From contig DNNV01000009.1 of NCBI GenBank assembly GCA_003497505.1, positions 1-6,765 on the forward strand: DNA of 6,765 bases, written 5' to 3'. Below, piece by piece: positions 6,726-6,765 of the stretch. The stretch comes from Clostridiales bacterium. GTDB taxonomy: Bacteria > Bacillota > Clostridia > Tissierellales > Sedimentibacteraceae. Within the stretch, counting starts at the first letter, position 1. The number at the start of each line of letters is the position of its first letter. The notes under the pieces were generated by a model. That model was not told the DNA's origin and made no database searches. It saw only the letters and a list, made by a program, of their open reading frames with translations. The translations under genes and the position numbers were made by a program.

Positions 6726-6758
6726 CCATTTTTTTCTCCCTGTCGGTCGAAAAAATGG
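6726..6758 (-). repeat. hairpin A of the leader element
   Basis: CCATTTTTT (minus strand 6758-6750) pairs with AAAAAATGG (6734-6726). A tenth C-G pair is possible if one A is bulged. The loop reads CGACCGACAGGGAG. The next bases continue to the window edge inside the direct repeat, so the element may extend further right. Confidence 0.75.
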
Positions 6759-6765
6759 GGTTAGG
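6752..6765 (-). repeat. direct repeat copy 2 flanking the hairpin element
   Basis: The minus strand reads CCTAACCCCATTTT, 13 of 14 bases identical to the copy at 6633-6646. It overlaps the outer arm of hairpin A and reaches the window edge. Confidence 0.7.

Larger units (their letters stand above)
6595..6765 (-). other. leader/upstream region of the operon
   Basis: This is the visible upstream region of the SLH gene. Besides hairpins A and B and the flanking repeats, it holds a partial third repeat: GTGAACGA occurs at 6665-6658 and again at 6630-6623 on the minus strand. The ribosome binding site AAGGGAG is just before the ATG. No -35/-10 pair with sensible spacing is visible, so the operon promoter probably lies to the right of the window. 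I see no recognisable cobalamin riboswitch core here. Confidence 0.6.

Noticed and set aside
6636..6765. Leader element as a cobalamin riboswitch or CRISPR array
   Set aside because: GCGACTG and GGGAG recall fragments of the B12 riboswitch core, but they sit inside hairpin loops in the wrong arrangement. The two repeat copies with a structured interior do not show uniform repeats and unique spacers.

Overview
The window reads as one leftward (minus-strand) operon from a low-to-moderate GC Gram-positive anaerobe, most likely a member of the Clostridia. This is inferred from the strong GGAGG-type ribosome binding sites, the AT-leaning codon use, S-layer homology (SLH) domains, an energy-coupling factor (ECF) transporter, and a textbook TTGACA/TATAAT promoter. 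I cannot name a species.

Layout in transcription order (right to left). 6595-6765 is a non-coding leader with two long hairpins whose loops resemble each other, flanked by a 14-base direct repeat. 6594-4921 encodes a secreted protein with an alpha/alpha-barrel (prenyltransferase/transcobalamin-like) region followed by SLH cell-wall anchoring domains. 4902-3919 encodes a membrane-tethered DUF4430 (transcobalamin C-terminal-like) protein. 3916-3026 encodes the ECF transmembrane subunit EcfT. 3053-282 encodes an unusual single-chain fusion of both ECF ATPases and a membrane S component. Gaps are 18, 2 and -28 bases, each later gene has a ribosome binding site at or inside the preceding gene, and no terminator is visible between them, so the four genes are very probably co-transcribed. 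From 281 to 37 lies a 245-base intergenic region with a perfect consensus promoter. It drives a next gene whose first 12 codons (36-1) run off the left edge.

How the genes work together (inference from family knowledge). In animal intrinsic factor and transcobalamin, an alpha6/alpha6 barrel and a small beta domain clamp cobalamin between them. Here the two halves appear as separate neighbouring genes, the barrel anchored to the cell wall by SLH domains and the beta domain anchored to the membrane. Next to them is a complete, dedicated ECF importer. The simplest reading is a surface capture-and-import system for cobalamin or another corrinoid. No cobalamin riboswitch is recognisable in the 171 bases upstream that are visible, so the substrate rests on domain content, not on regulation.

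The plus strand carries no gene I can support. Its open frames lie opposite the long minus-strand genes.
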